Source of the DNA: an uncultured Spartobacteria bacterium
Lineage (GTDB): Bacteria > Verrucomicrobiota > Verrucomicrobiia > Chthoniobacterales > Terrimicrobiaceae
Assembly (NCBI GenBank): GCA_903915315.1
Contig: CAIWSO010000427.1
Span: 1 to 9,939, forward strand
Reading direction: 5' to 3'
Length of the DNA stretch: 9,939 nt
Positions 1-8,302 of this stretch are shown here, in pieces (the first letter of the stretch is position 1; each line of letters begins with the position of its first letter). Made by a program: the position numbers and the translations under genes. The notes beneath the pieces were generated by a model that did no database searches, was not told the origin of the DNA, and was given only the letters and a program-made list of their open reading frames with translations.

Positions 1-598
1 CATTAGCCGTAGCATAGAGCCATGGGAAACAAAGAAACCCAGCAAACAAAAACCATTGGGAAACATACAGCGGACCTGCCTCGCGATAGTTAAGGGTAAT
101 GATGATCCATGTGGCAATCAATGAATAGGCAATCAACAAGATGGGCGAGGCATAACCAGGAAAATCCAAGCCGGGGATCGCATTTCCGTCACCAATGAGA
201 ATGCCTGCAGTGCCAAGCATGACACCCAAGTTCCAAATGATACCAGCGCTAATGAGCAGTTTACTGTGAAGAAGAGGAATGCGGGATAATCTGGCCGTAA
301 CCCAAAGACCTGTCCCGAAAGCGGCCGTACTAGCCCAACCATATATCATCACATTGCTCTGTGCCGGCTCGGTGCGGCCATAAGTGAAGAGGGCAGCACA
401 ATCCATCAAAGCCGGAATAGTCAACTGCCAATCCGCTAAAAGTTTGAGCAAGGAACCAATGATAAGCCAAAAGATGGATGATCCGAGAAACAACAGGACT
501 GGACCACGAGTGGATGCGTCGATGATGGCTCTGGCTTCATTGGAAAGAGTACGCACCTCTGTGTCCTCGTGATCGGATGAATGGCTTGGCAGGTTCAT
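1..598 (-). CDS. Heme-copper oxidase subunit I-like protein, CcoN (cbb3-like) type; 3' end beyond the window
   Basis: My own reverse-strand translation from the ATG at 596-598 runs open for 199 codons to the window edge, so only the N-terminal part is visible. It is very hydrophobic, with about five membrane segments near residues 34-56, 82-103, 114-136, 151-171 and 180-198. Residues 72-88, TYGRTEPAQSNVMIYGW, line up without gaps with the CcoN motif around GRLRPLHTNAVIFG. The QWFLFAGFLCFPWLYATAN stretch near 181-199 also resembles CcoN. Subunit I would be the membrane catalytic core that reduces O2 and receives electrons from ACIII. Gln80 sits where CcoN has a heme-ligand His, so a divergent or non-catalytic paralogue is possible. 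The other heme and CuB ligands lie outside the window and cannot be checked. No clear Shine-Dalgarno precedes the ATG. It follows the 161-aa gene by 73 nt on the same strand. Confidence 0.75.
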   Translation of the reverse strand, partial: MNLPSHSSDHEDTEVRTLSNEARAIIDASTRGPVLLFLGSSIFWLIIGSLLKLLADWQLTIPALMDCAALFTYGRTEPAQSNVMIYGWASTAAFGTGLWVTARLSRIPLLHSKLLISAGIIWNLGVMLGTAGILIGDGNAIPGLDFPGYASPILLIAYSLIATWIIITLNYREAGPLYVSQWFLFAGFLCFPWLYATAN

Positions 599-671
599 TG
601 GCAAAATGGAGTATTGATTCGGAAACAGAGTGTTTCGGAATATTCAAAATGGAATAGGAAAAGTCCCTTCA
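599..671 (-). other. Intergenic gap before the oxidase gene, with short repeats
   Basis: This is the widest gap inside the gene cluster. It contains the direct repeat TTCGGAA at 618-624 and 634-640. An overlapping 5-bp hairpin has arms GAAAC (622-626) and GTTTC (632-636) around a 5-nt loop. Neither is followed by a T-run on the coding strand, so I do not call a terminator. It could hold an internal promoter or a processing site, but nothing in the sequence decides that. Confidence 0.3.
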
Positions 672-1157
672 TCATGGTTTGGCTACCTTGGCGGGTTTCG
701 CTGACTTTGTCGCTTCTTTAGGTGCAGCGGGTTCCTTAACAGCGGGCTCGCTCACAACAGGAGCGGAAGGTGCTGGAGTGGCGGCAGGAGCCGGTGCGAC
801 CGGAGCCACCGGTGCGGCTTCGACACCGGCAATGGGATAGGCAGCGGCGGGCTTTTTGGATCCGATATCTGCCAAAACCAACTTCATCGCCTCTTGGATC
901 GGAATCTGAACTTTACCCTTGGCCCGATCGACCCAGGCATATGTTAGGAGTTTCGACTGATTTTCCGCCTGAAGGTCAGCGAGATTTTTCACACGCACTT
1001 CGTCACGCCCCGCGTCTTCGGGATAGAGATCGGAAGAGGAATCCCCACGCAGATATTTGGTTATACCAACGAAAAGGGTGATGCCTATGAGTGCGAAAAG
1101 GAAAATCCAGAATATTGGCTTTTTGCTCGCGGCTTGGTTGGATGTGGCAGGTTGCAT
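672..1157 (-). CDS. Small one-helix membrane protein with Ala/Pro-rich tail, unknown function
   Basis: The product is 161 aa. A short N-terminal head is followed by one hydrophobic helix (about residues 15-34), suggesting an inner-membrane anchor with the rest in the periplasm. Residues 73-91 contain the compact motif YAWVDRxxGKVQIPIxxAM. From memory, similar motifs occur in small anchored proteins encoded beside ACIII or oxidase and SCO genes, but no function is established to my knowledge. Residues about 103-161 are almost entirely Ala, Pro, Lys, Val and Glu, a low-complexity tail likely to be disordered. There is no heme motif and no Cys, so a SCO or CuA copper role is excluded. Its ATG overlaps the actF stop by 1 nt (TGATG). 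Position between actF and the oxidase gene suggests assembly or bridging of the ACIII-oxidase unit; this is inference. Confidence 0.85.
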   Translation of the reverse strand: MQPATSNQAASKKPIFWIFLFALIGITLFVGITKYLRGDSSSDLYPEDAGRDEVRVKNLADLQAENQSKLLTYAWVDRAKGKVQIPIQEAMKLVLADIGSKKPAAAYPIAGVEAAPVAPVAPAPAATPAPSAPVVSEPAVKEPAAPKEATKSAKPAKVAKP

Positions 1158-2353
1158 CAGTTCTTAAGTGCGATTGATTTAGCTAGGCGTGGGTCGCGAA
1201 GCGGCCAGAGTGGCGCGGATCCGAGTCGTTTGAGGAAGACAGCTGCCAGAGTGCATCCGATGGCAATCAGGCAAGCGATATCAAGCCAGTGGATTTGAAC
1301 ACCAGACTTGTGAAGGGCTGGCAGGACGATGACATACATGTCGAGCAAATGCATCGTGAGAATCCAGAGTGCCATTCCGCAAAGGAATCCGGGGCGTTTT
1401 TTCCCAAAACTGGATAGCAAAAGAAGGAATGGCACAAAAAAGTGTCCAACGACCATCGCCGTGCTCATCAATTGCCAAGTTTCTGTGTTGCGACGGAGGA
1501 AGTAGATGGTTTCCTCTGGAATGTTCGCATACCAGATGAGCATGTATTGGCTGAAGCCGATGTAGGCCCAGAAGATCGTGAAGGCCAACATCAATTTACC
1601 CATGGTGTGGTAGTGTTCCATCGAAATCACATTCTTGAAATAGCCGACGTTTCTCAAGGCCGTGATGATAAGAACAAGAACACACATGCTGCTCAAGGCT
1701 GTACCAGCGAAGATATAAACACCCCACATGGTTGAAAACCAGAGGTAGTCGAGTCCCATGAGCCAATCGATTGCGGCGAATGTGAGGCACACGGCAAAGA
1801 ACGGGAGACTCGCAAAAGTGATTTTACGATTCCGGATGGTGAACTTGGCTGCCCCATCCAGGTCTTGTTTGATCGAGTTGCTACGAAGCCAAAGCGATGC
1901 AATCGTGAAGAAGCAGAAGTAAAAACCGGCACGAATCCAGAAGAACTCGTTATTGAGGTAGCCCGCTTTCTCCCCAAGAACGATGTCATGCGCCGGGTCG
2001 ATCGTCATCCAGGTCCAAAGCGTGGGAGCCACGAAAACAAGCGGAATGAATAGAACGCCCATCACAACCAAAAGGCTACCTAGATTTTCCATTTGACGCC
2101 TGACCACTACGCTCCACTCGGCATCCACCGCGTGGTGGACGAGTTGCCAGAACAAACCGCCCATGCAAATGGTGAAGAAGAAGAAGAATGCGAAAAGATA
2201 GGAGAAGGCAAATTGCTTGCTGTCGCTGATCGCACCGTAGGCAACAAGGCCAAAGGCGACGACGGCCAATGCAACGAGGCCGAGGAAACGACCGCCTACA
2301 TGCTTGTAGTCGAAGGTGTGGCTGCCGGGTTGGGTTGGTTCGTGTCCGCTCAT
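1157..2353 (-). CDS. actF: Alternative complex III subunit ActF (NrfD-like membrane subunit)
   Basis: The product is 398 aa, close to the usual ActF length and shorter than ActC. It is a polytopic inner-membrane protein with about ten helices; clear ones are near residues 23-41, 50-70, 92-112, 136-156, 179-198, 210-232, 253-274, 297-315, 323-346 and 356-374. Family-like stretches are HHAVDAEWS at 73-81, the FSQYMLIWYANIPEET block at 267-282, and HLLDMY at 335-340. ActF is the second NrfD-like subunit of ACIII; together with ActC it forms the membrane core. In ActF homologues the quinol site is considered degenerate or less certain than in ActC. The ATG overlaps the actE stop by 4 nt (ATGA), and the stop overlaps the next gene's start by 1 nt, suggesting translational coupling. 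Confidence 0.92.
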   Translation of the reverse strand: MSGHEPTQPGSHTFDYKHVGGRFLGLVALAVVAFGLVAYGAISDSKQFAFSYLFAFFFFFTICMGGLFWQLVHHAVDAEWSVVVRRQMENLGSLLVVMGVLFIPLVFVAPTLWTWMTIDPAHDIVLGEKAGYLNNEFFWIRAGFYFCFFTIASLWLRSNSIKQDLDGAAKFTIRNRKITFASLPFFAVCLTFAAIDWLMGLDYLWFSTMWGVYIFAGTALSSMCVLVLIITALRNVGYFKNVISMEHYHTMGKLMLAFTIFWAYIGFSQYMLIWYANIPEETIYFLRRNTETWQLMSTAMVVGHFFVPFLLLLSSFGKKRPGFLCGMALWILTMHLLDMYVIVLPALHKSGVQIHWLDIACLIAIGCTLAAVFLKRLGSAPLWPLRDPRLAKSIALKN

Positions 2354-3045
2354 GGATTCTGCGATTCTAATTTGGCCCGCTCGGTGGCTGGAACATCATT
2401 GATAGTGGCTCCGCCTTGGGATTTTTGGAGCGCACGGATGTAAGCGATAATGGCCCAGCGATCTTGCACTTGGATGCGGTCGCCATAACCCATCATGGTA
2501 TTTTTACCGTGTGTGATAGTGTTGAATATCTCACCATCGGCCATTTGCAGGATGCGATCTTGATGGAGGTTGGCGATAGCAACGAGACCGTATTTCCCGG
2601 CGATGCCATTTCCAGCGCCAGTGGCGCCATGGCAAACGGAGCAACTGATATTGAAGCGTTCTTGACCTCTCGCTATGAATTCAGGCGTAACTTCAATCGG
2701 CATGCCAGTTCCCCAACTTGCACCCATTTTACCAGTGTCGGTATATCCGACGCCGCCCGAGAAGTGAACTTGCTTGTAGGGACTCTGGGATTCGCCAGCA
2801 GAACCATCAACCGATTTGTGCTGTGGCATTGCATAGCCGAGTGGAACGGTGCCCGTGATGGGAGCCCGGTTGCCGCGACCATCCGAGTAGAAAGTGCTCG
2901 GTACTTGGGATTTCACCTTTGGCTGGTGATCCATATCTGGAAAAAGCTCGATCGGTGGTTTTTGGAATTTCTGGCCACGGAATCCGGCTACTGTCACCAG
3001 TAAGAGGACGACGAGAACAAAAATGGAGAAAAAGTATTTAAGCAT
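2350..3045 (-). CDS. actE: Alternative complex III subunit ActE (monoheme cytochrome c)
   Basis: The product is 231 aa with one class I cytochrome c domain. The heme motif is CSVCH at residues 135-139, and the likely axial Met is in NTMMGYG (Met184 or Met185). Residues 33-69 carry the ActE-type stretch beginning ELFPDMDHQPKVK and ending near GTVPLG. The N-terminus has a hydrophobic segment (about 4-21) without Cys, so it looks like an uncleaved anchor or an ordinary signal peptide, not a lipoprotein signal. ActE is periplasmic and is expected to relay electrons from the ActA hemes to the oxidase or a soluble carrier. The start lies 6 nt after the actD stop, with GGAG inside the actD end about 10 nt upstream of the ATG. 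Confidence 0.93.
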   Translation of the reverse strand: MLKYFFSIFVLVVLLLVTVAGFRGQKFQKPPIELFPDMDHQPKVKSQVPSTFYSDGRGNRAPITGTVPLGYAMPQHKSVDGSAGESQSPYKQVHFSGGVGYTDTGKMGASWGTGMPIEVTPEFIARGQERFNISCSVCHGATGAGNGIAGKYGLVAIANLHQDRILQMADGEIFNTITHGKNTMMGYGDRIQVQDRWAIIAYIRALQKSQGGATINDVPATERAKLESQNP

Positions 3046-3051
3046 TGCTGA

Positions 3052-3612
3052 TTAGTCTCCGTGGATGGTGGTGATGTTCGTTGCGCCGAGGGACTCCAAG
3101 AAGTCCGAAACCGAACGGGTCGAGAACTTCTGATCACGGGCTTCAATGGCAACGAAGAATTTGTCTTCGGTGACTTTTTTGAAGCGATCCCAGTTGAAGA
3201 GTTGATGGTTCAGGCGGGGAAGGCCATTCAGGATGAGCATTCCGAACACCGCTGTAAACGCGGACAGGAGAATCGTGAGTTCAAACATCACCGGGAAAAA
3301 GGCCGGAACCGTGAAGAGATTCGTGGGTTTTCCAGCAACGATGAGTGGGTAGAGAAAGGAGGATGTTCCGAACTCCATGGTCACCGCAGTAAGAAACCCA
3401 GTCAGACCGCCAAAGAAAACGAGTTTTCCGAGAATCGAGCGCTTTAAGCCCATCGCTTCATCCATTCCGTGGATGGGAAATGGGGAAAAAACATCCCACT
3501 TTTCAAACCCGGCATCGCGGATTTTTTGAGCGGCGTGATAGAGATCGCGAGCGCATTGGAACTCGGCTGCGACTCCGTAGACTGGTGCGTTGGTATTGCC
3601 GACGGCGTTCAT
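3052..3612 (-). CDS. actD: Alternative complex III subunit ActD (DUF3341)
   Basis: The product is 186 aa and matches the DUF3341 family. It starts with a soluble region containing YGVAAEF (12-18) and the conserved block DVFSPFPIHGMDEAMGL (40-56). A helical hairpin of two membrane segments follows (about 60-80 and 105-130), then a soluble C-terminal region. ActD has no cofactor; it is a structural subunit that packs on the membrane core of ACIII. The ATG shares one base with the actC stop (TAATG). A good ribosome site, GGAGAGG, lies inside the actC end about 10 nt upstream, which supports this start. Confidence 0.92.
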   Translation of the reverse strand: MNAVGNTNAPVYGVAAEFQCARDLYHAAQKIRDAGFEKWDVFSPFPIHGMDEAMGLKRSILGKLVFFGGLTGFLTAVTMEFGTSSFLYPLIVAGKPTNLFTVPAFFPVMFELTILLSAFTAVFGMLILNGLPRLNHQLFNWDRFKKVTEDKFFVAIEARDQKFSTRSVSDFLESLGATNITTIHGD

Positions 3613-5030
3613 TAGTGATGATCCTCTCCGTAATGTGGATCGGCCTCTGGAAGGACCGCTTTAACTTCAAACATACAAATCATCGGAAGGAAACGGATGA
3701 AAAGTAGGAACAGGGTAGTGAAGAGCCCGAACGTTCCGATAAATGTGCAAATATCAACCCATGTCGGATGGAACATGCCCCATGCGGATGGTGTGAAGTC
3801 GCGGGCCAGAGTCGTCGCAATGATGACAAAGCGCTCGAACCACATTCCCATGTTCGGGAACTGAACGATGATCCAGACCCATACCAAGTGTTGTCGAAAG
3901 TATTTGAACCAGAAAAATTGGGGCGAGATGACGTTGCAGAACATCATCGACCAATAGGCCCACCAGTAGGGACCAAAGGCACGATACCAGAAAGCTTCAC
4001 GCTCAAAAGGGTTCGCGCTATACCATGCGATAAAGAGCTCCATGAGGTAGGCGTAACCGACGATAGATCCCGTGAGCAGGATGACTTTGCACATCTTGTC
4101 CACGTGATTGACAGTCACAAGATCGTGGAGAGGTTTGTAAATCGCGCAGGCAGGAATCATGATGGTGAGCACCATCGCAAAACCGCCGAAAATCGCGCCT
4201 GCCACGAAGTAGGGAGGGAAAATCGTCGTATGCCAACCGGGAATCACCGATGTCGCGAAGTCAAACGAAACGACCGAGTGAACCGAAAGCACGAGCGGAG
4301 TGGAAAGACCAGCCAGAACGAGGTAGGCCATTTCATAGTGGCGCCATTGACGGTTGCCCCCGCGCCATCCCAAAGCGAGAACGCCATAGATGAATTTGCG
4401 CACTTTGGTCGTGCAGCGGTCGCGAAGAGTCGCCAGATCAGGAATCAGACCGGTATACCAAAACAGCACTGATACGGTGAAGTAAGTGGATACAGCGAAA
4501 ACGTCCCAGAGGAGCGGTGAGCGGAAGTTTTGCCAGATCGCATTCGCGTTGGGAACGGGAGCAAGGAACCAAGCCATCCAGACGCGACCGACGTGAAGTG
4601 CCGGGTAAATACCGGCGCAAACAACGGCAAAGAGCGTCATCGCTTCCGCCGCGCGGTTGATCGATGTACGCCATTTTTGGCGGGTGAGGAAAAGAATGGC
4701 CGAAATGAGCGTACCGGCGTGTCCGATACCGATCCAGAACACGAAGTTTGTGATATCCCATGCCCAACCAATCGGATGGTTGTTTCCCCAAACGCCCACG
4801 CCCGTGGATATGAGGTAACCCAAAAGCAGCAGGCACATCAACGTCATAGGTACCGTGATGGCCATGGAAACATACCACCAAGTGGGCGTTTTGCCTTCAA
4901 CGATGGAGCTGATGTAGCTGCTGATCCAACCCATTTCCCTTTGGTTCAGAACCAAGGGTGGGCGGACGAGTTGCTTCTCGTCTTCGGAGAGTTTGTCTGA
5001 GTGATCTATGTTGGCGGAGGCGTTAGACAT
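3612..5030 (-). CDS. actC: Alternative complex III subunit ActC (NrfD-like quinol-binding membrane subunit)
   Basis: The product is 472 aa, a normal ActC length. After a hydrophilic N-terminus it has about ten membrane helices typical of the NrfD/PsrC family. Landmarks are NFVFWIGIGHAGTLISA (95-111, with His104) and HVGRVWMAWF (146-155), followed by the WDVFAVSTYF helix near 175-184. These are the regions that build the quinol pocket on the periplasmic side in this family. ActC is the likely site of menaquinol or ubiquinol oxidation, passing electrons to the iron-sulfur clusters of ActB. It begins 17 nt after the actB stop. No strong Shine-Dalgarno is visible, which is true of several genes here. 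Confidence 0.94.
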   Translation of the reverse strand: MSNASANIDHSDKLSEDEKQLVRPPLVLNQREMGWISSYISSIVEGKTPTWWYVSMAITVPMTLMCLLLLGYLISTGVGVWGNNHPIGWAWDITNFVFWIGIGHAGTLISAILFLTRQKWRTSINRAAEAMTLFAVVCAGIYPALHVGRVWMAWFLAPVPNANAIWQNFRSPLLWDVFAVSTYFTVSVLFWYTGLIPDLATLRDRCTTKVRKFIYGVLALGWRGGNRQWRHYEMAYLVLAGLSTPLVLSVHSVVSFDFATSVIPGWHTTIFPPYFVAGAIFGGFAMVLTIMIPACAIYKPLHDLVTVNHVDKMCKVILLTGSIVGYAYLMELFIAWYSANPFEREAFWYRAFGPYWWAYWSMMFCNVISPQFFWFKYFRQHLVWVWIIVQFPNMGMWFERFVIIATTLARDFTPSAWGMFHPTWVDICTFIGTFGLFTTLFLLFIRFLPMICMFEVKAVLPEADPHYGEDHH

Positions 5031-5047
5031 TTTCTAAATGGGCTACT

Positions 5048-8000
5048 TTAGTGACCTTGTGAGGCCTCACCGTTTGTGGGTTTCTTGTGGGCATCGCCGT
5101 GAGCTGGTGGAAGTTCGCTTCCATGTCCAGCGGCATGGGGATCGCCATGACCTTCGCCATGGGAATCGTGACCCGCGCCATTGGCCATGCCGACTTTATC
5201 TGCGCCTGGCATTTTCGGATTCGGGTTTTTTATACGAGCGAGATAGGTCACGCGAGGTGATGTGTTCAAGTATTTGAACATCGTGTATCCACGAGTGCTG
5301 TTGCGGAGACGGGCGACTTGGCTCTTCGGATTGGCGATATCGCCGAACACGATCGAATCATTCGGACAAGCCTGTTGGCAAGCGACCTTGAAGGAAGCGA
5401 TTGGTGTTTCGCTGGAAGGTGTTGGGCCGGCTTCCACGAGGCGGGAGATTTTGGACTCCTCGATACGCTGAATGCAGAACGTGCATTTTTCCATGACGCC
5501 GCGCATACGAACGGTGACGTTTGGATTTTTTGCCATCTTGAGGCTGTCGGCCATGCCTTTTTTGGCAAGAGGACCCCAATAAAGCTCGTCGATCGGACGT
5601 TGGTTGTAGTCGAAATAGTTAAAGCGGCGAACTTTCCATGGGCAGTTGTTCGCGCAATAGCGGGTGCCAATGCAACGATTGTAGGCCATGAGATTGAGCC
5701 CATCCTCGCTGTGCACAGTGGCATTCACGGGGCAAACGGTTTCGCAAGGAGCGTTTTCGCAATGCTGGCACATCACGGCTTGAGGAAGCATTTCAGGATC
5801 CTCCGCATCACCGGCGAAGTAGCGATCCAGACGGATCCAAGCCATGTCGCGATTTTTGCGAACTTGGTCTTTTCCGACGACAGGCACGTTGTTTTCCGCT
5901 TGGCAGGCAACCACGCACGCGTTGCAGCCCGTGCAGGTATTGAGATCCACCGTCATTCCCCATTGCTCTTTCGAGGTGAGTGTCGGGTGGGTGTAGAGAG
6001 ATATATTTGGCGGGATGTGACCATCCATGCCCATCGTCTGGGCAAAGGAATTATTTTTCTCGAAGCGCTCGAGGGTTCCCTCGCGAACGAGGTCACGGCC
6101 TTCCATGCTGCGATGCTCTTGGGTTTGAGCCAGCGGATAATCCTTATCGGTGACGACGCAAGTGACGCCACTGGCGAACCGCATGGTTTCCGTTCCACGG
6201 ATCGGATAGGCATCGAAGCCGACGTTTTCCATGAGAGCGGAAACGTCTTTTCGACCGTAGCCAAGGGTGATCGAGAGAGAGTCATCGGCATGACCCGGAG
6301 CGACAAGAGCAGCGGCTTCAATCGTGGTCTTGCCATCGCTGATCTTAACGATATCCGCTACGAGGTCGTAGTTGATTTCGTTGCCCATTTTTTCGGCGAT
6401 CTTTTCGAAAGATCCAAAGTTATTGGCTTTGATTCCGAGTTTTTTCGCAGTGGCCGGGCTGACCATGACCGCGTTGTCCCAAGTCACTTTCGTGACGAAA
6501 TCGGGAGTTTCAACGAGCCAGGAATTGTTAGCATAGCGCCCGTCATCCACGCTTCCGCTCTGAATGAATACCAATTCCAGCGCGTCTGCGGCGCCGGCTT
6601 TTGTTCCCTTGGCTGCGAGAGCATTGGCGCTACCGACGTTTAATGTGGCTGGAGTCGCTGCAAAGGCGGAATTAGGCAGGAATCCATCGCGAAGGAAGGT
6701 ATTCCAAGCTTCATCCGACCCGCCGGAAGCGAGTTGATTCAATGTCGCACGAACTTGTGCTTGTCCGTCACCTGAAGCTCCTTCGAGAAGTTTGCCGAGA
6801 ATTTCTAATTCTGAAACGCCGTTCCACAATGGAAGGACCATCGGCTGAACGGACGTGTAGGTGCCATCAAATGTGCGGGTGTCTCCCCATGCCTCGAGGA
6901 AATGCGTGGCAGGGATATTCCAATGCGAAACCTTCGATGTTTCGTCCTCGAAATAGCCGAGTCGGGATACCGTTGGGACTTTTTTGAGAAGATTGGTGAA
7001 ATCTAAGTTCGCCGGAGCGTTGTAAGCGGGATTGCCTCCGAAGATGAAGAGCGAATCGACTTTTCCTGCGGAAATAGCTGCCGCGAGATCCGAGATCGAA
7101 GCGACCGGAAGCTCATTGGTTTTGACCGCGAGGATCGTAGCGCCGATGTTCCCAAGGGCAATGTTGATGGCATTCACCAAGACCTGAATCGGAGCTGGCG
7201 TTTGTGGGCCCGTGAGCACAATCGAGCGACCGGACTTAGTTAAAAGATCGTTGGCGCACTCGGAGATCCATTCCGACTTCACGGAAGTGGAAGACGCTGG
7301 GAATGCCTTGGCGACTGCTGTCAATCCGGCATCCTTGGTCTTGTCGGCGATCACCAATGCGAGTTGGCGGGTGAATTCCCCCATCTCGGAAACCTTGCAG
7401 CGTTGGCGGTGATCCGCCATGCCACCGGTGACCGTGAAGTGGTTTTCCACAACGTAGAGGCGATTCATTGACGCGCCTTTTTGCTCCGGGTTGCGACGGG
7501 CCGCGAAGCCTTGGGCATAACCGATACCTGTCTCAATCGGGTTCAGGAAATCGCTATCAATCGCCAAAATGGCATCAGCGCGGTCAAATTTAGGAACGAG
7601 ACGAACGTTGGGGCCGAAGGAAGCGGCATTCGCGACCACGGTTTCACTATCACCGAGTGGTTCGTATTCCGCCCAGATCAGGCCGGGAAACTTCTTTTCG
7701 AGTGCGGTACGCAAACGGTCGCGGGTCGGCGAGTTTTTCTTTTCAACGAGAAAAGCGAGCCCCTTACCGCCGGACTGATTGAGGCTTTTTAAGTAAGCAT
7801 CGAAAGCGGCAGCGTCCGAATCAGCGCCTTTGTTGGTGATCTTCTTAGCGCGATGCGGATCGTAAAGATCGAGGATCGCTGCTTGGGCGAAGGAGTCTGT
7901 GCCGCCATTGCTGAATGGGTGGAGCGGGTTGCCCTCCAACTTGGTGGGACGTCCATCGGATGTCGTGGCGATGAGCGGGATGGCTCCGTAGCGAGCCGGC

Positions 8001-8302
8001 ATCGAGGTCGCGTAATAAAGAAACTTGCTTGGAATCGCGTATTCCACCCCTTTGGTGAAAGGAACGAGGTGGGATTCCGGACGACGGCAGCCAGTGAGTC
8101 CGACGCCGGCGAAGGCGATCGAGGCACCCATGAGCTTAAGGAAATCGCGCTTCGAAAGCCCGCTATCTTCATACATCTCCGCACCACCGGGGAATTCCCG
8201 CTGGAGGTGTTTTACAAACTCGGGATCGTTCTCGAGTTCACGCAGACTGCGCCAGATGGTTGGATTTTGTTCGGGAGCCGGGTGGTTTAAATTTCTCTTC
8301 AT
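5048..8302 (-). CDS. actB: Alternative complex III subunit ActB (molybdopterin-oxidoreductase-like domain plus iron-sulfur domain)
   Basis: The product is 1084 aa from the ATG at 8300-8302. That start overlaps the actA stop as ATGA and has GGAGG nine nt upstream; a TTG at 8309-8311 directly abuts that site and is less likely. Residues 50-56 (SKRDFLK) and the hydrophobic run to LTGC at 69-72 form an internal Tat-type signal with a lipobox, as is usual in ActB, but with Lys-Arg instead of Arg-Arg. Residues about 80-760 resemble a molybdopterin oxidoreductase fold; ACIII homologues carry no molybdenum there. The C-terminal ferredoxin part has four Cys groups: 790/793/796/800, 845/848/853/857, 877/883/887 and 940/943/975/979. 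The third reads CIGTRYC, with Thr where a fourth Cys would be, so three 4Fe-4S clusters and one 3Fe-4S cluster are expected. These pass electrons from ActC to the ActA hemes. The C-terminal 40 residues are His-rich. Confidence 0.95.
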   Translation of the reverse strand: MKRNLNHPAPEQNPTIWRSLRELENDPEFVKHLQREFPGGAEMYEDSGLSKRDFLKLMGASIAFAGVGLTGCRRPESHLVPFTKGVEYAIPSKFLYYATSMPARYGAIPLIATTSDGRPTKLEGNPLHPFSNGGTDSFAQAAILDLYDPHRAKKITNKGADSDAAAFDAYLKSLNQSGGKGLAFLVEKKNSPTRDRLRTALEKKFPGLIWAEYEPLGDSETVVANAASFGPNVRLVPKFDRADAILAIDSDFLNPIETGIGYAQGFAARRNPEQKGASMNRLYVVENHFTVTGGMADHRQRCKVSEMGEFTRQLALVIADKTKDAGLTAVAKAFPASSTSVKSEWISECANDLLTKSGRSIVLTGPQTPAPIQVLVNAINIALGNIGATILAVKTNELPVASISDLAAAISAGKVDSLFIFGGNPAYNAPANLDFTNLLKKVPTVSRLGYFEDETSKVSHWNIPATHFLEAWGDTRTFDGTYTSVQPMVLPLWNGVSELEILGKLLEGASGDGQAQVRATLNQLASGGSDEAWNTFLRDGFLPNSAFAATPATLNVGSANALAAKGTKAGAADALELVFIQSGSVDDGRYANNSWLVETPDFVTKVTWDNAVMVSPATAKKLGIKANNFGSFEKIAEKMGNEINYDLVADIVKISDGKTTIEAAALVAPGHADDSLSITLGYGRKDVSALMENVGFDAYPIRGTETMRFASGVTCVVTDKDYPLAQTQEHRSMEGRDLVREGTLERFEKNNSFAQTMGMDGHIPPNISLYTHPTLTSKEQWGMTVDLNTCTGCNACVVACQAENNVPVVGKDQVRKNRDMAWIRLDRYFAGDAEDPEMLPQAVMCQHCENAPCETVCPVNATVHSEDGLNLMAYNRCIGTRYCANNCPWKVRRFNYFDYNQRPIDELYWGPLAKKGMADSLKMAKNPNVTVRMRGVMEKCTFCIQRIEESKISRLVEAGPTPSSETPIASFKVACQQACPNDSIVFGDIANPKSQVARLRNSTRGYTMFKYLNTSPRVTYLARIKNPNPKMPGADKVGMANGAGHDSHGEGHGDPHAAGHGSELPPAHGDAHKKPTNGEASQGH

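Noticed and set aside
133..342. A 69-codon minus-strand frame at the left end
   Set aside because: It is out of frame with the oxidase subunit I-like reading frame, which is open across the whole stretch and gives a coherent membrane protein.
2416..3003. A 195-codon plus-strand open frame opposite actE
   Set aside because: It is a shadow of actE, whose heme motif and family stretches are certain.
3768..4472. A 234-codon plus-strand open frame opposite actC
   Set aside because: The product is highly charged with no recognisable motif, and the opposite strand encodes clear ActC membrane helices.
5318..6643. A 441-codon plus-strand open frame opposite actB
   Set aside because: It lies wholly inside the well-supported actB, antisense to it and across the iron-sulfur motifs. 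Its product shows no domain, and long antisense frames are common opposite codon-biased genes.
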